DNA of 7,658 nucleotides. It comes from an uncultured Sphingomonas sp. (GTDB lineage Bacteria; Pseudomonadota; Alphaproteobacteria; Sphingomonadales; Sphingomonadaceae). The translations under genes and the position numbers were made by a program. The notes beneath the pieces are model-generated. The model saw only the letters and a program-made list of their open reading frames with translations, made no database searches and was not told the origin of the DNA. Position 1 is the stretch's first letter. Each line of letters begins with the position of its first letter. The DNA lies in assembly GCF_936927845.1 (NCBI RefSeq), contig NZ_CAKZHV010000048.1, positions 1 through 7,658 of the forward strand. The letters run 5' to 3'. This document shows positions 6,725 to 7,658 of this stretch, one piece after another.

Positions 6725-7449
6725 CACTTTAGCCCCTTCTTGCTGGCGATAACGACGCGGCCGAGCTTGCCGGGAAGGTTCTCGAATTGCTCGATCGAGC
6801 CGCCGAACACCGCGGCCAGAACGTCGGCGGGCATCGCTTTGAAGGACTGGACGAGACCGATGTCATCGTCCGGCTCCATCGAGGACGCATTGAACACGAT
6901 AAGGACCAGCAGATCCTCAGTATCGCTCGCGTTCTCGAAATAATGAAAATGGCCTTGTGGGGCGAAAATCATGTCGCCCTTTCCCGCTTCGAATGGACCG
7001 TCCTGCGCCGAATTCGGCCCCACGAAGGTCCAGCGGACGCGACCCTGGAGGACGAAGTTCATCTCCCAGGCGTAGGGGTGCCAATGCGGCTCGCGTACGC
7101 CGCCAGGCGCGAGCCGCGCGATGTAGCACGCCCCCTGCTGTCCCTTCAGGATAGGCCAGTTGTGCTCGTGTCCGCCTTGCAGACCGCCGCCGTCGAACAC
7201 ATTGGCAGGTGCTTCAGCCAGATGAAATAGGTGCGGATGGTCAGCATCCACCCCGCCGGCCGGCTTGTCACCTGCAAGCTCCGGCGCTGCTCCGGGATCA
7301 CTCCAAGCGGCGCTGCCCACTCCTGGACCTTCGGATGGCGACGACACGGAAGGATCGTCCTTGCCGCTGTCGTGCCCATGCGGACGGTGACGGAAGTCAG
7401 CGTCGGTATCGGGTTGCGTAGCGCCCTCGGGTGGGCTCGCGTTCGGCAT
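6724..7449 (-). CDS. Cupin-domain protein, oxalate decarboxylase-like (monocupin)
   Basis: A 241-aa protein with one cupin barrel at about 73-190. Cupin motif 1 has HWH with His122 and His124 and Glu129 (HWHPYAWE). Motif 2 is complete: Gly158, Pro164, Gly166, His169 and Asn173 (GDMIFAPQGHFHYFEN). These are the classic ligands for a metal such as Mn, Fe or Ni. The barrel and the following segment (IGLVQSFKAMPADVLAAVFG) resemble one half of bicupin oxalate decarboxylases, which are about twice as long. The first 70 residues are low in order, acidic and contain HRPHGHD; they match no domain I know and may be a flexible tail. There is no clear signal peptide. AAAGGA lies about 9 bases before the ATG. 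The gene is followed directly by the SDR with a TGATG junction, so the two probably act in one pathway. The enzyme activity is not proven: it could be a decarboxylase, dioxygenase, isomerase or sensor. Confidence 0.88.
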   Translation of the reverse strand: MPNASPPEGATQPDTDADFRHRPHGHDSGKDDPSVSSPSEGPGVGSAAWSDPGAAPELAGDKPAGGVDADHPHLFHLAEAPANVFDGGGLQGGHEHNWPILKGQQGACYIARLAPGGVREPHWHPYAWEMNFVLQGRVRWTFVGPNSAQDGPFEAGKGDMIFAPQGHFHYFENASDTEDLLVLIVFNASSMEPDDDIGLVQSFKAMPADVLAAVFGGSIEQFENLPGKLGRVVIASKKGLK

Positions 7450-7466
7450 GGAGTAGGTTCCTTTGC
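7450..7466 (-). promoter_or_regulatory. Ribosome binding site of the cupin gene
   Basis: On the - strand AAAGGAA precedes the ATG with an 8-base spacer, the best Shine-Dalgarno match in the window. It supports the start at 7449 and marks the cupin as the first gene of the two-gene operon. Confidence 0.6.
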
Positions 7467-7493
7467 GAAGGGATCATTGCACCGCCCAAGGAC

Positions 7494-7552
7494 AAGCTTG
7501 AGTCTTGAGGTACATAATCGCCAGCACGTCATATCGAGCCGAACAAACGTGC
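7494..7552 (-). promoter_or_regulatory. Candidate operator/promoter region of the cupin-SDR operon
   Basis: Upstream of the cupin start there are several short symmetrical elements. CAAGCTTG (7494-7501) is a perfect palindrome and overlaps a tandem CTTGAGT/CTTGAGG repeat (7497-7510). GCACGT (7524-7529) and ACGTGC (7547-7552) form an inverted repeat with a 17-base spacer. On the - strand TTGCAC and TATGAC lie in or beside that repeat, but with only 15 bases between them, too short for a good sigma-70 promoter. A repressor or activator site is plausible; no regulator gene is visible. The stretch from 7553 to 7658 holds no gene I can support, only small GC-rich hairpins such as CCACC/GGTGG at 7614-7624. 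Confidence 0.3.
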
Positions 7553-7658
7553 AATTGGCTTCAGCGACAGATGCAGGACGCCCGTGCGATGGGCATTCTG
7601 CCTTGAGCAGCCCCCACCGGGTGGTCCGGGTAGATAGTTAGTGCATTGTCGTCTCCGC

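Noticed and set aside
5750..6943. A long 397-aa + strand open frame across the SDR and cupin genes
   Set aside because: It is antisense to two genes with clear catalytic motifs, begins in non-coding DNA and shows no domain. Long antisense frames are common in GC-rich coding DNA.

Overview
The window is GC-rich, densely coding bacterial DNA. Overlapping ATGA/GTGA gene junctions, a high-GC third-position habit and the protein types suggest an alphaproteobacterium, most likely a sphingomonad. That assignment is inferred from style and remembered family distribution, not from a marker gene. No rRNA, tRNA, CRISPR array or complete transposon is visible.

Left part (1-4700, + strand): a tightly coupled four-gene export operon. 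It encodes a TolC-type outer membrane channel (5' end cut by the window edge), an HlyD-type periplasmic adaptor and two homologous ABC-2-type permeases. Each gene overlaps the next by 4 bases, so the operon reads as one translational unit. Together the proteins would form a tripartite pump from inner to outer membrane. No ATP-binding protein is encoded between or after these genes, which is the most notable gap in the window.

Middle part (4701-5848): a small accessory module. It has a 218-base non-coding stretch with a cluster of inverted GACAC-type motifs, a lone serine recombinase gene on the - strand, and a 276-base non-coding stretch with palindromes upstream of the recombinase and a hairpin beyond the SDR gene. 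No transposase or clear terminal inverted repeat was found, so this looks like a solitary resolvase/invertase module or the remnant of an element.

Right part (5849-7449, - strand): a two-gene operon, a single-domain cupin resembling half of an oxalate decarboxylase followed by a short-chain dehydrogenase/reductase. They are joined by a TGATG stop-start overlap. The cupin has a good ribosome binding site, and its upstream region (7450-7658) carries short repeats that could be operator sites. The substrate of this pair cannot be told from the sequence.

Nothing here proves a new system. The best leads are the export operon without a visible ATPase, the motif cluster next to the lone recombinase, and the unassigned cupin-SDR pair.
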